This document shows positions 33,111 to 41,474 of a stretch of 42,340 nucleotides of DNA, piece after piece. The stretch lies in assembly GCA_964536025.1 (NCBI GenBank), contig CAZHXA010000019.1, forward strand, positions 1 through 42,340, written 5' to 3'. Under the pieces are notes generated by a model. The model was not told the origin of the DNA, searched no databases, and saw nothing but the letters and a program-made list of their open reading frames with translations. Each line of letters opens with the position of its first letter. Position 1 is the stretch's first letter. Origin of the DNA: RGIG4576 sp964536025 (GTDB lineage Bacteria > Bacteroidota > Bacteroidia > Bacteroidales > Muribaculaceae). Position numbers and translations under genes: made by a program.

Positions 33111-36035
33111 CTATTTGCGACAAAAGTCTTTATATTTGCAATATTGGCATTGCTTATCATTGCGACATTGCTCAAAAGGCACTTCATTATTAAACATCTC
33201 TTCTATTTTTTCTTTCATAATGTTAATAAAGTCATCATTATAGTCGTGATAATCTTCTACAATTTCTTTGTTTATTTTTATCTCAGCTTGTGACATGTCT
33301 TTAACAGTATATATTAAAGGCTTTATTTGTATATCTGATTTTCGTAGATAATTATAGAAATTACAATATAAAAAAATCTGAATTACAGCTTTTTTTATTT
33401 TTTCTTTACTATTGTCCATTGCTGAAGCAAAATCAGATATTTTAGTTTCGTCATTTCCTGTTTTATAATCAATAATTCGTGTGTAACTATTTCCGTTATA
33501 ATTATGGATTTTATCAACTCTGTCAATGTATTGTTTGAAATTTATACCAAAGTCTTTCCAAAAGCCTTTTTCTTCATCTTCGCCTGATTCCTCTCCTTGT
33601 AAATAAGTAAATTCCTGCTTAATGTCATATTTTAGAATTTCTAAGATATAGTGCTTGATAACATCTTCGATCATATAACCTTCGCCATCAAGATTATCAT
33701 AGCAATTATCTCCTTTGTTGTAATAAATTTTATTTACACATTTTACAATGATTCGGTTAAGGCTATTGTTCTCGTTTGTTATAAAATTTGAAATATATTC
33801 AGTGGTAATAAGTTTGTTTTTTAACGGACTATATATTTCATGCATAATGTCATGAATAATTGTACCAAATGTACTATAATTCATAAATTCGCTAATTTCA
33901 TCTTCGATTATAAGTCCTTCTACTTTTTCAAAATAGAATTTTAGGGGGCATGATATATATGTGTTGATTGAACTTGCTGATAAGAATTTGCCACTACCTT
34001 CAGTCCTAAACAAATTTAGTTTGTCCATAATGCGTTTTGTCTTTGGGACTTTAATTGCTAAATCCTTAGGAGCTGAAATGTCAAGAGAAATATTTTTAAT
34101 TGATATTTTACAATCTTTATAGATGTTGCATAGTTGTTGAATGTAACGAGACGGATCTCCTGAACCTAAACCTGAAGTTCTTGCATCATATAATAGATAT
34201 ACATTGTCGGCACGACTTATCATGCGATAAAAATAATAAGCATACATAGATTCTTGATGCTCAATAGTTGACATGCGGTATCCTTTTCTGATGTTATAAG
34301 GAATGAAACTTCTTGAAAAATGTTTTCTAGGAAAAACTCTTTCATTCATTGATGGTATAATTATATTCTTGAAGTCCAAACATCTTGTTTCAAGTATTCC
34401 CATTACTTGCAAGCCTTCTAACGGTTCTCCTTGTAAAGAAACAGTGGAGGCAGACATGAAACGATCTATTAAGTAAAAAAAAGTGCTCTCATTAATAGAT
34501 ATATCATAGTTGTTTATTATATCGATAAATTGGTTATATTGCTCAATGTATTTTCTTATGCAAGTTATTTCGATTGTTTCATTATTATCATTGGATTCTA
34601 AAATATTAGTTTTTAAAAAAGTTAAGATTCTGTTAGTATAAGTGATTAATTCGGTTAGATTGATTTCTTTAATAGGCAATAATAAATCTGTAAGAATTGG
34701 GAATTCTGTGTTTAACCAAGTTGAAGGAACAAAAAAATAGCGTTTTTTGCTTAATTGAGTTAAAATATTTTGTACCTCATTTTTAGCTATTAATTTTAAA
34801 TAAGGATGTGATATTAACTCTTTTATATCTTCAATATAGTAATAATATTCATCTTTGATTTTTCTTGATTGATGATGTATTTTTGATAATGATGATAAAA
34901 ATGATGAAATTAATGATTTCCGAAGAGGAAATCCCATTGTAACATTAACATTTGGTATGATGTTTTGATCGATAGAACCAGTAAGTGGTATGAATAAATT
35001 TTCATCAGGTAAAACAATAGCAGTGTTTAGAAAATCTTGTTTACTTTTTATAATACCACGATTGATTAAGTTTTCAACGATTTTTACGGCATATTTAACT
35101 TGTCCTACGTTACTTGGTAAAGCCTTTACTTCAATGTGAGGAAATTCTGTTATATTATCTTCTTCAATAATAAGTTTTGAATGAAAATTTCTGGAATTTT
35201 TACTAATGAAATCGCATGCATTATTATTATCGTTTTTAAATGCAGGTGAATTGCAATCCCAATAAAAATCTCCTATTTTTTTATCTTGTAACGATTTGAA
35301 TATTTGCCATTCAGATGAAGATAATACGTTGAATCCGACAAAGATATATTGTTTGTACTCAAAATCTTGTAGATCTTTATTTTGTATTAAACTTGCAGCT
35401 TTCCTATAAATTTTTCCTGAATAAGCAATGCCTTTTTGGTTTAAACGTTTATTATATGCCGAATATAATTTACCGAGCATTTCCCACATATAAAAATATT
35501 CACGATTGTTTTCACTATCGCTATTATATGCGGTAGAATGTTTCCAAAAACGTTCAATGTTAGAACTTTCTGATGATTCTATATTATTAAAATATTCAGA
35601 TAAAACTTTTTTTTGCTCAGAACTTAAATAGTCGGTTCCTATTTCTTTATATTCTTTTATATTCCGAAATATTTTATCGGCATCGGCAAGATATAAATCT
35701 ATATCATTAAAGTCATTTAAGATAATTTCTCCCCAATAAGAAAATTCGTCAAATTGTTCGGCATTTTCTTTTGCTATTTTTGAATATTCGTAGTATAAAT
35801 CCAGTAATAGCTCAATTCTACTACCTGTAACCATTTTTGTAATATCTCCTACGAAATCGGAAATAGTAGTAATGCATGGTAGAATGAATGGCGTTGTTGT
35901 ATTTAATTCAGTTAATTCTTTTTCAAAAAAGACACAACTTCTTCTATTCGGGAATATAAAACAAAAATCTTTCAATGTTTGTATTCCTTGTTTAGAGAAA
36001 ACTTTAGCTACATTGTGCAAAAAAGATTGGGGCAT
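33111..36035 (-). CDS. AddB-like PD-(D/E)XK nuclease, helicase-nuclease subunit
   Basis: A 974-residue protein of the AddB/RexB type. The N-terminus (FCFIFPNRRSCVFFEKEL) is the inactivated helicase-like part with no Walker A motif. MGILETRCLDFKNIIIPSMNE and FPRKHFSRSFIPYNIRKGYR belong to the helicase-derived core. The nuclease domain at the C-terminus has the catalytic motif IIDYKTG (D856, K858). An iron-sulfur cluster is predicted from C696 (ISCPLKFYFEKV) plus C963, C966 and C972 (CQYCKYKDFC), the AddB spacing. Such proteins process double-strand DNA ends for recombination with an AddA helicase-nuclease, which is not in the window. It lies 1 base after holB in a metF-holB-nuclease operon. 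Confidence 0.82.
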   Translation of the reverse strand: MPQSFLHNVAKVFSKQGIQTLKDFCFIFPNRRSCVFFEKELTELNTTTPFILPCITTISDFVGDITKMVTGSRIELLLDLYYEYSKIAKENAEQFDEFSYWGEIILNDFNDIDLYLADADKIFRNIKEYKEIGTDYLSSEQKKVLSEYFNNIESSESSNIERFWKHSTAYNSDSENNREYFYMWEMLGKLYSAYNKRLNQKGIAYSGKIYRKAASLIQNKDLQDFEYKQYIFVGFNVLSSSEWQIFKSLQDKKIGDFYWDCNSPAFKNDNNNACDFISKNSRNFHSKLIIEEDNITEFPHIEVKALPSNVGQVKYAVKIVENLINRGIIKSKQDFLNTAIVLPDENLFIPLTGSIDQNIIPNVNVTMGFPLRKSLISSFLSSLSKIHHQSRKIKDEYYYYIEDIKELISHPYLKLIAKNEVQNILTQLSKKRYFFVPSTWLNTEFPILTDLLLPIKEINLTELITYTNRILTFLKTNILESNDNNETIEITCIRKYIEQYNQFIDIINNYDISINESTFFYLIDRFMSASTVSLQGEPLEGLQVMGILETRCLDFKNIIIPSMNERVFPRKHFSRSFIPYNIRKGYRMSTIEHQESMYAYYFYRMISRADNVYLLYDARTSGLGSGDPSRYIQQLCNIYKDCKISIKNISLDISAPKDLAIKVPKTKRIMDKLNLFRTEGSGKFLSASSINTYISCPLKFYFEKVEGLIIEDEISEFMNYSTFGTIIHDIMHEIYSPLKNKLITTEYISNFITNENNSLNRIIVKCVNKIYYNKGDNCYDNLDGEGYMIEDVIKHYILEILKYDIKQEFTYLQGEESGEDEEKGFWKDFGINFKQYIDRVDKIHNYNGNSYTRIIDYKTGNDETKISDFASAMDNSKEKIKKAVIQIFLYCNFYNYLRKSDIQIKPLIYTVKDMSQAEIKINKEIVEDYHDYNDDFINIMKEKIEEMFNNEVPFEQCRNDKQCQYCKYKDFCRK

Positions 36036-36036
36036 T

Positions 36037-37170
36037 TTATCGTTTTATTAAAATTGTTATTTTAATAGCTAAATCAAATAGAACAATTTTTCCGTTAGCA
36101 TTGCCGGCGATGTCTATTTCAGCTCGATTAAATTCATCTAACATTTTTATGACATTCCCTTCATTGATGAATGGAGAAAATTTAGTGCTGAAGTTCTCTT
36201 CGTCACGAGTCATGTAGTTTAATTGGGAATCTTTAATATTGTAAATGTAATTCTCTCGAATCATGCGACTTGCATAAGTCAAAAAACGTCTTATTCTCTC
36301 ACGTTTATAAGCAAAAATTCGTTCTGACCATTCTTTAAGTTGCTTTAAATCGCGTGAATATGCTAAACGCATCATCGTTACGAATTCTTTAAAAAAATCT
36401 TTATTTTCGCTATCAAAAGCCAAATTATTTTCAGCTCTTGCTACATTACCATCGGCAGTAGCAGCAACGGCAATAGCGTCTTGAATGTCGATACTATATT
36501 TTTTTTCTAAATAAGTAGCAATCTGAGTAGTAGATAGTTTTTTAAGTTCTATTCGTTGAGTTCTTGAATAGATTGTGGGTAGTACGGCATTACAATTATC
36601 GCTGACTAATAAAAAGATGGAGTCTTTGGTAGGTTCTTCTATAAGTTTGAGCAAACTGTTAGCACATTTATCATTCATCTTTTCAGGCAACCACATAATA
36701 AGTACTTTATACTTGGAAGATAGGGCAGAAAGACTCATTTTGTGAATGATATTAACGCTTTCTCCTTTATACATTAAAGGTTGTGCATTCTCGTTTTTCA
36801 AGAAAGTAAGCCACTTTTCATAATTCTCAATAATTGGATTTTCTTCGATATAAGCTCTCCATTCGTCACTGAAGTCATTGGAATTGGCAGAGTCATCGTT
36901 TTTTCCACTTTTCTTCACGAAAGGGAAAGAGTAATAAGTGTCGGCGTGATTTAATGATTGATGTTGCATGCAAGATGGACATACACCGCACGAATCTCCA
37001 TTTTGGCGATTAGTGCAATGTAAATATTGTGCAGCTGCTCTTGCTAAAGCTAATTTAGGAATACCTACTTCTCCATGAATTAATAATGCATGAGGAATTT
37101 CATCACTATCAATCATGTTAATTAAACGTTTTTTTGCCTCTTTTTGTCCAATGACTTCACTAAATTTCAT
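36037..37170 (-). CDS. holB: DNA polymerase III delta' subunit
   Basis: A clamp-loader component, 377 residues. The AAA+ N-terminal part starts FSEVIGQKEAKKRLINMI and HALLIHGEVGIPKLALARA, in which the P-loop lysine pattern GxxGxGK is lost, as normal for delta'. The zinc module CGVCPSC (with a Cys upstream in LHCTNRQ) follows. Sensor-1 region: TIYSRTQRIEL, where the usual SRC arginine-finger motif reads SRT. LIEEPTKDSIFLL is the Walker B-neighbour region. It is flanked 1 base on each side by metF and the nuclease gene. Confidence 0.9.
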   Translation of the reverse strand: MKFSEVIGQKEAKKRLINMIDSDEIPHALLIHGEVGIPKLALARAAAQYLHCTNRQNGDSCGVCPSCMQHQSLNHADTYYSFPFVKKSGKNDDSANSNDFSDEWRAYIEENPIIENYEKWLTFLKNENAQPLMYKGESVNIIHKMSLSALSSKYKVLIMWLPEKMNDKCANSLLKLIEEPTKDSIFLLVSDNCNAVLPTIYSRTQRIELKKLSTTQIATYLEKKYSIDIQDAIAVAATADGNVARAENNLAFDSENKDFFKEFVTMMRLAYSRDLKQLKEWSERIFAYKRERIRRFLTYASRMIRENYIYNIKDSQLNYMTRDEENFSTKFSPFINEGNVIKMLDEFNRAEIDIAGNANGKIVLFDLAIKITILIKR

Positions 37171-37171
37171 A

Positions 37172-38131
37172 TCAATATATTTGTGATGCGACTTGTTTTA
37201 CGCTTTCGGTAGCATTGTGAGAATAAAAATGAATACTTGGAACTTTGGCTTGTATTAATTCTCTGGCTTGAGATATACACCATTCAATTCCAACTTGTTT
37301 AGCTTGTAAATCATCATTGCATTTACTCAATTCGATAGCTAAATCGCTTGGTAAATCTACATGAAACACTTTAGGTAACAAAGTTAATTGATTCTTGTTT
37401 ACGATAGGTTTAATTGCCGGAATAATAGGGATGTTAATACCGGTTTTACGACATTTTTTAACAAATTCAAAATATTTTTGATTGTCAAAAAACATTTGAG
37501 TTACAATATAATCGGCCCCCATGTCAACTTTTTGTTTGAGCATTTTGATATCTATCTCCATGTTAGGGGCTTCTTCATGTTTTTCCGGATATCCAGCTAT
37601 GCCATAAGAAAAGCGATTATTATTGGATATGTCCATTTTTGTGCCATCGCTAAAGAATCCGTTATTAAAATTATTAACTTGTTCTTCAAGCTCAATAGCA
37701 TGCATGTGACCGTTTTCTACAGGAATATATCTGTTCTCATGTTTTGCTTTATCTCCTCTTAATAGGAGCAAGTTATTAATGCCTAAAAAGTTGAGGTCGA
37801 TTAAAGCATGCTCAGTTTCGGCTTTGGAAAATCCACTGCAAATTATATGAGGTACTGCAGTGATACCATATCGTTGTTGTATTGCAGCAGCTACGGCTAC
37901 TGTGCCAGGTCGGTTACGCTCAGAAACACGTTGATATAAGCCGTCGGGTGTGCTTTTGAAAACCATTTCACTGCGATGAGTTGTAATATTTACATAAAGT
38001 GGTTCAAATTCTTTTAAGCTATCAATGTTTTTGAACAAGTGTTCTATGCTTTTCCCTTTTAAAGGTGGCAATACTTCAAAAGAAAAACCTGTTTTCTCGG
38101 GTTTTGAACATATTAAATCTGATACTTTCAT
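37172..38131 (-). CDS. metF: Methylenetetrahydrofolate reductase
   Basis: FAD enzyme producing 5-methyl-THF for methionine synthesis. ATG 38131 (MKVSDLICSKPEKTGFSFEV) gives 319 residues and the proper start before the barrel motif FSFEVLPP. The frame stays open to 38221 but would add 30 hydrophobic residues unlike MetF and would run over the promoter. Visible: NITTHRSE, LLLRGDKAKHEN, YPEKHEEAPNM, GADYIVTQMFFDN and GINIPIIPAIKP, the MTHFR barrel in order. It is first gene of the metF-holB-nuclease operon and divergent from galE. Confidence 0.95.
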   Translation of the reverse strand: MKVSDLICSKPEKTGFSFEVLPPLKGKSIEHLFKNIDSLKEFEPLYVNITTHRSEMVFKSTPDGLYQRVSERNRPGTVAVAAAIQQRYGITAVPHIICSGFSKAETEHALIDLNFLGINNLLLLRGDKAKHENRYIPVENGHMHAIELEEQVNNFNNGFFSDGTKMDISNNNRFSYGIAGYPEKHEEAPNMEIDIKMLKQKVDMGADYIVTQMFFDNQKYFEFVKKCRKTGINIPIIPAIKPIVNKNQLTLLPKVFHVDLPSDLAIELSKCNDDLQAKQVGIEWCISQARELIQAKVPSIHFYSHNATESVKQVASQIY

Positions 38132-38154
38132 CTTTTTTACCTTATAAATTATAA

Positions 38155-38184
38155 CAAAGATAAGATAAAGAGATTTTAAATCAA
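38155..38184 (-). promoter_or_regulatory. Promoter of the metF-holB-nuclease operon
   Basis: On the minus strand: TTG (38184-38182), 19 bases, TATCTTTG (38162-38155), 23 bases before the chosen metF start. It supports that start over the longer frame. Confidence 0.75.
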
Positions 38185-38202
38185 AATCAAATAAACTATA
38201 AT

Positions 38203-38233
38203 TTGCAATAAAGCCAAACATTGCCTACTTTTG
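38203..38233 (+). promoter_or_regulatory. Promoter of galE
   Basis: TTG (38203-38205), 20 bases, TACTTTTG (38226-38233), 20 bases before the ATG. It lies back to back with the metF promoter, with 18 bases between the two -33 elements. Confidence 0.8.
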
Positions 38234-38253
38234 TAAATATATAATGATTTATC

Positions 38254-39291
38254 ATGAAGAAAGGAAAAATTTTAGTAACGGGAGGAACCGGATATATAGG
38301 TTCGCATACAACAGTTGAACTTCAAGTTGCTGGTTATGAAGTGATAATAATAGATAATTTATCTAATAGTAGTGTAGATGTTTTAGATGGTATAGAGCGT
38401 ATATCAGGAATAAGACCTGTTTTTATAAAAGGTGATTGTACTGATCAGGAGTGCTTGAAATCGTTATTTGAAACTCATAAAGACATAAAAGGTATTATAA
38501 ATTTTGCTGCAAGTAAAGCTGTTGGTGAATCGGTAGAAAAACCAATACTTTATTATAGAAATAATTTGAATACTTTATATAATTTATTGGAATTAATGCC
38601 TGTATATGGTGTGAAATGTATTGTATTCTCATCATCTTGTACTGTATATGGAGAACCTGATGTGAATCCGGTAACTGAAGAATCGCCAATTAAAAAGGCG
38701 ACATCTCCTTATGGTAATACAAAGCAAATAGCAGAAGAAGTAATTACTGATTTTATTGCTTCCGGAGCTCCAGTGAAGAGTACCTTGTTGCGATATTTTA
38801 ATCCGGTAGGAGCTCATCCGTCTGCCGAAATTGGAGAATTACCTAATGGAATTCCTAATAATTTGGTCCCATTTTTGACACAAGCTGCAATAGGTGTAAG
38901 AAAAGAATTAAGTGTTTTTGGTAACGATTACGATACTCCAGATGGTTCTTGTATAAGAGATTTTATAAATGTTGTTGATTTGGCAAAAGCTCATGTATGT
39001 GCTCTTGACCGCATGCTTGAAAATGTAGATTGTGAATCATTGGAAATTTATAATTTGGGTACAGGTAAAGGTGTTTCTGTATTGGAATTGATAAATGCAT
39101 TTGAGAAAGTAACCGGAGTAAAAGTTCCTTATAAAATAGTGGGACGTAGGGTTGGAGATATTGTTAAAGTATGGGGAGATCCTAGTAGAGCTAATAAAAT
39201 TTTAGGATGGAAAGCCTGTATTTCAGTTGAAGAAACTATGCGTACTGCGTGGAATTGGCAATTGAAATTGCGAGAGCGTGGAATTATGTGA
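38254..39291 (+). CDS. galE: UDP-glucose 4-epimerase
   Basis: Interconverts UDP-glucose and UDP-galactose, for galactose use and for surface polysaccharides. It has 345 residues in the short-chain dehydrogenase fold: NAD-binding VTGGTGYIGSH (8-18), catalytic Ser in FSSSCTVYG (126-128), Tyr153 and Lys157 in SPYGNTK, and RYFNPVGAHPSAEIGE further on. It is a single gene between divergent and convergent neighbours, with its own promoter and a strong terminator. Confidence 0.96.
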   Translation: MKKGKILVTGGTGYIGSHTTVELQVAGYEVIIIDNLSNSSVDVLDGIERISGIRPVFIKGDCTDQECLKSLFETHKDIKGIINFAASKAVGESVEKPILYYRNNLNTLYNLLELMPVYGVKCIVFSSSCTVYGEPDVNPVTEESPIKKATSPYGNTKQIAEEVITDFIASGAPVKSTLLRYFNPVGAHPSAEIGELPNGIPNNLVPFLTQAAIGVRKELSVFGNDYDTPDGSCIRDFINVVDLAKAHVCALDRMLENVDCESLEIYNLGTGKGVSVLELINAFEKVTGVKVPYKIVGRRVGDIVKVWGDPSRANKILGWKACISVEETMRTAWNWQLKLRERGIM

Positions 39292-39321
39292 TAACATAAA
39301 CAGATAAGGTAAATAGAAAAT

Positions 39322-39355
39322 AAAAAGTTCCAAGATTTTAATCTTGGAACTTTTT
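39322..39355. terminator. Bidirectional terminator between galE and rpsP
   Basis: Perfect 16-bp stem, AAAAAGTTCCAAGATT (39322-39337) with 39340-39355 and a 2-base loop. The A and T ends provide U runs on both strands of this convergent junction. Confidence 0.92.
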
Positions 39356-39383
39356 ATTTGTTTTTTGCATTCTGCGTAGCTTC

Positions 39384-39926
39384 TTATTCAGCTGTTTCAG
39401 CAGGAGCTTCAGTAGCTACTTCTTCGGCTGCTTTTGCAGCTTCTGCTTCAGCCGCTGCTTTTGCTAATTCTGCTTTCTTTTGTGCAACAGCTTCAGCTTT
39501 TGCAGCGTTCTTAGCCATTTCAGCTTCTAAACGAGTTTTCTTGTCTGCATTTTTAGCTTCAGATAATTTATTTTTCTTAGCTTCGATTGCAGCAGTTTTT
39601 TCTTTTTTCCAAGCTTCAAAACGCTTTAGAGCTTCTTCTTCAGTGAATGCATTTTTCTTTACACCACCTTGTAAGTGCTTCATCAACAATACACCTTCAT
39701 AAGATAAAATTCTACGAACTGTATCAGTTGGGATTGCACCACAATTCAACCAATGTAAAGCTCTTTCAAAATTTAAACTTATTGTAGCAGGATTAGTATT
39801 AGGGTTATAAGAACCAATCCTTTCAATAAATTTACCATCACGTGGTGCCCTGCTATCAGCGATTACAATAGGGTAGAATGCGTAGTCTTTGTGACCGCGA
39901 CGTTGTAATCTAATTTTTACTGCCAT
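39384..39926 (-). CDS. rpsP: 30S ribosomal protein S16 with C-terminal extension
   Basis: Small-subunit assembly protein. The core (about 1-85) starts VKIRLQRRGHKDYAFYPIVI and continues RDGKFIERIGSYNPNT. At 180 residues it is about twice the classical length: residues 95-180 are a low-complexity tail of Ala, Glu and Lys (for example AEAEAAKAAEEVATEAPAET), probably helical or disordered. Long S16 tails are known in Bacteroidetes; their role is unclear. Upstream on the same strand lies tRNA-Gln, probably with a shared promoter and a small hairpin between them. Confidence 0.95.
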   Translation of the reverse strand: MAVKIRLQRRGHKDYAFYPIVIADSRAPRDGKFIERIGSYNPNTNPATISLNFERALHWLNCGAIPTDTVRRILSYEGVLLMKHLQGGVKKNAFTEEEALKRFEAWKKEKTAAIEAKKNKLSEAKNADKKTRLEAEMAKNAAKAEAVAQKKAELAKAAAEAEAAKAAEEVATEAPAETAE

Positions 39927-39960
39927 TTTAATTTATAGTTTAAATTTGTTAATAAAAACA

Positions 39961-39979
39961 GAAACTTTCTCGAAGTTTC
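39961..39979 (-). terminator. Weak hairpin between tRNA-Gln and rpsP
   Basis: 7-bp stem GAAACTT (39961-39967) with AAGTTTC (39973-39979). On the minus strand it is followed by TGTTTTT, so it may partly terminate the tRNA transcript or serve as a processing site before rpsP. Confidence 0.4.
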
Positions 39980-39989
39980 CAGTATTTTG

Positions 39990-40060
39990 TTGCCCAAGAA
40001 GGATTCGAACCCTCACAGGCGGAACCAGAATCCGACGTGCTACCATTACACCATTGGGCA
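39990..40060 (-). tRNA. tRNA-Gln (anticodon CUG)
   Basis: Folds as a complete cloverleaf on the minus strand: acceptor TGCCCAA/TTGGGCA with discriminator A, D arm GTGT...GCAC, anticodon loop TTCTGGT (anticodon CTG, reading CAG), T arm GAGGG-TTCGAAT-CCTTC. The 3' CCA is not encoded. The first anticodon-stem pair (27-43) is T-C, a mismatch; the other four pairs are sound. Confidence 0.93.
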
Positions 40061-40070
40061 AAATGCGGTG

Positions 40071-40101
40071 CAAAGGTACGCTTTTTATATGAAAAATCCA
40101 A
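40071..40101 (-). promoter_or_regulatory. Promoter of tRNA-Gln (and perhaps rpsP)
   Basis: On the minus strand: TTG (40101-40099), 20 bases, TACCTTTG (40078-40071), about 10 bases before the mature tRNA end. Confidence 0.8.
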
Positions 40102-40226
40102 TAAATTGCTTTTTAATCTTGATGTTTTAAGAGTAATTTATTAGATGTTTTAATAATAATTAAGGTGTGTTATTATAAGAGTCTTTTTGTAATTAGTCTG
40201 ATCTCTCTATATATTGTGCTCTTATG

Positions 40227-40268
40227 AAAAAACGCTGAATTATAATTATATATAATTCAGCGTTTTTT
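40227..40268 (-). terminator. Terminator of the rpsF-rpsR-rplI operon
   Basis: Perfect 17-bp stem, AAAAAACGCTGAATTAT (40227-40243) with 40252-40268, 8-base loop and a six-base U run, 17 bases after the rplI stop. Confidence 0.92.
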
Positions 40269-40285
40269 AGTTTGTGTTATGTTAA

Positions 40286-40729
40286 TTATTCTGCAACAAC
40301 TTCAAATGGAATTTCTACGGAAACTTCTTTGTGAAGTTTGATAGTTGCTGTATAAGAACCAACTTCTTTAACAGATTCTTTGATGTAGATAATTTTACGA
40401 TCTACTTCATGTCCAAGTTGAGCAAGAGCATCAGCTATTTGAATGTTGTTAACAGAACCGAAAATTGTACCTGTTGCACTTGTCTTAGCTGTGATTGTTA
40501 AAGATACACCTTCTAATGTTGCAGCTTTAGCTTCAGCGTCAGCTTTGATTTTAGCCAATTTGTGAGCACGTTGTTTAAGTGTTTCAGCAAGTTGCTTAAG
40601 TGCTCCAGGTGAAGCTATGATTGCTTTTTCTTGAGGGATAAGGTAGTTGCGACCATAACCGCTCTTTACTTCTACTACATCGTCCTTGTATCCAAGGCTT
40701 GCAATGTCTTCTTTTAATATAATTTTCAT
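40286..40729 (-). CDS. rplI: 50S ribosomal protein L9
   Basis: Large-subunit protein, 147 residues. The N-terminal domain reads MKIILKEDIASLGYKDDVVE with the signature GYGRNYLIPQEKAI, followed by the long connecting helix (about 40-75, Ala/Lys-rich) and a C-terminal RNA-binding domain. A perfect GGAGG (40739-40743 on this strand) lies 9 bases before the ATG. It is last in the S6-S18-L9 operon. Confidence 0.97.
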   Translation of the reverse strand: MKIILKEDIASLGYKDDVVEVKSGYGRNYLIPQEKAIIASPGALKQLAETLKQRAHKLAKIKADAEAKAATLEGVSLTITAKTSATGTIFGSVNNIQIADALAQLGHEVDRKIIYIKESVKEVGSYTATIKLHKEVSVEIPFEVVAE

Positions 40730-40750
40730 AAATCGAATCCTCCTTTAAAA

Positions 40751-41020
40751 TTATTTCATCAAATCGGTTACATAAGGAAGAAGGGCTAAGTGACGAGCAC
40801 GCTTTACAGCTTGAGCCACTCTTCTTTGGAACTTAAGTGAAGTACCTGTAATGCGACGAGGAAGGATTTTACCTTGTTCGTTCAAGAATTTCTTCAAGAA
40901 TTCAGGATCTTTGTAGTCGATATACTTAATACCGCTTCTTTTGAAACGACAATATTTTTTCTTCTTTACATCTACTGATAGTGGAGTAAGATATCTGATT
41001 TCTGATTGTGCTTGTGCCAT
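40751..41020 (-). CDS. rpsR: 30S ribosomal protein S18
   Basis: 89 residues, partner of S6 on the 30S platform. Signature region: YIDYKDPEFLKKFLNEQGKI followed by LPRRITGTSLKFQRRVAQAVKRAR. KKKKYCRFKRSG precedes it; a single Cys remains of the zinc-type cysteines. GGAGG (41030-41034 on this strand), inside the end of rpsF, lies 9 bases before the ATG, and the gene starts one base after the rpsF stop. Confidence 0.97.
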   Translation of the reverse strand: MAQAQSEIRYLTPLSVDVKKKKYCRFKRSGIKYIDYKDPEFLKKFLNEQGKILPRRITGTSLKFQRRVAQAVKRARHLALLPYVTDLMK

Positions 41021-41021
41021 A

Positions 41022-41393
41022 TTACTTTTCCTCCTTTACTTCTTCGTTAGTGTTAGTAGTTTTTGCACCTTTAAGGCTTCTTCTCTTAGCTGCATATTCT
41101 GCTGCATATTTATCTAAGAAGAATGTTAAGAAACGAATAACTTTTTCGTCGCGACGGAAAGCTGTTTCAAGTTTCTTAATTAAAGATGGCTCAGCATCAA
41201 ATTCAATCAAATTGTAAAATCCGGTAGATTTTTTTTGAATTGGGTAAGCTAGTTTGCGAAGGCCCCAATTTTCAACATTCACGATGGTTGCACCATTGTC
41301 GTTTAGGAATGTTGTGAATTTTTCTACCGCTTCCTTCATCTGAACATCAGATAAAACGGGAGTTAAAATGAAAACGGTTTCGTAATGATTCAT
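41022..41393 (-). CDS. rpsF: 30S ribosomal protein S6
   Basis: 123 residues, binds S18 on the 30S platform. MNHYETVFILTPVLSD is the typical start, then WGLRKLAYPIQKKSTGFYNL and the basic VIRFLTFFLDKYAAEYAAKR. A short acidic tail ends the protein (TNEEVKEEK). It is first in the operon. The 5' leader of about 44 bases contains a small hairpin (minus strand GCTCAAAATGAGC) right after the predicted transcription start, possibly a target of S6:S18 autoregulation. Confidence 0.97.
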   Translation of the reverse strand: MNHYETVFILTPVLSDVQMKEAVEKFTTFLNDNGATIVNVENWGLRKLAYPIQKKSTGFYNLIEFDAEPSLIKKLETAFRRDEKVIRFLTFFLDKYAAEYAAKRRSLKGAKTTNTNEEVKEEK

Positions 41394-41443
41394 AACGTTT
41401 TAATTATTAATTAATTATAGAAAAACGCTCATTTTGAGCAGTG

Positions 41444-41474
41444 CAAAGATATAAAATATTTTTTAAACACACAA
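41444..41474 (-). promoter_or_regulatory. Promoter of rpsF-rpsR-rplI
   Basis: On the minus strand: TTG (41474-41472), 20 bases, TATCTTTG (41451-41444), about 50 bases before the rpsF start. Confidence 0.8.

Noticed and set aside
38132..38221. N-terminal extension of MetF
   Set aside because: The open frame overlaps the promoter, has no family match, and ATG 38131 gives the normal start.
39960..39980. Strong terminator isolating rpsP from tRNA-Gln
   Set aside because: The stem has only seven pairs with a short T run, so I call it weak; read-through into rpsP seems likely because rpsP has no promoter of its own.
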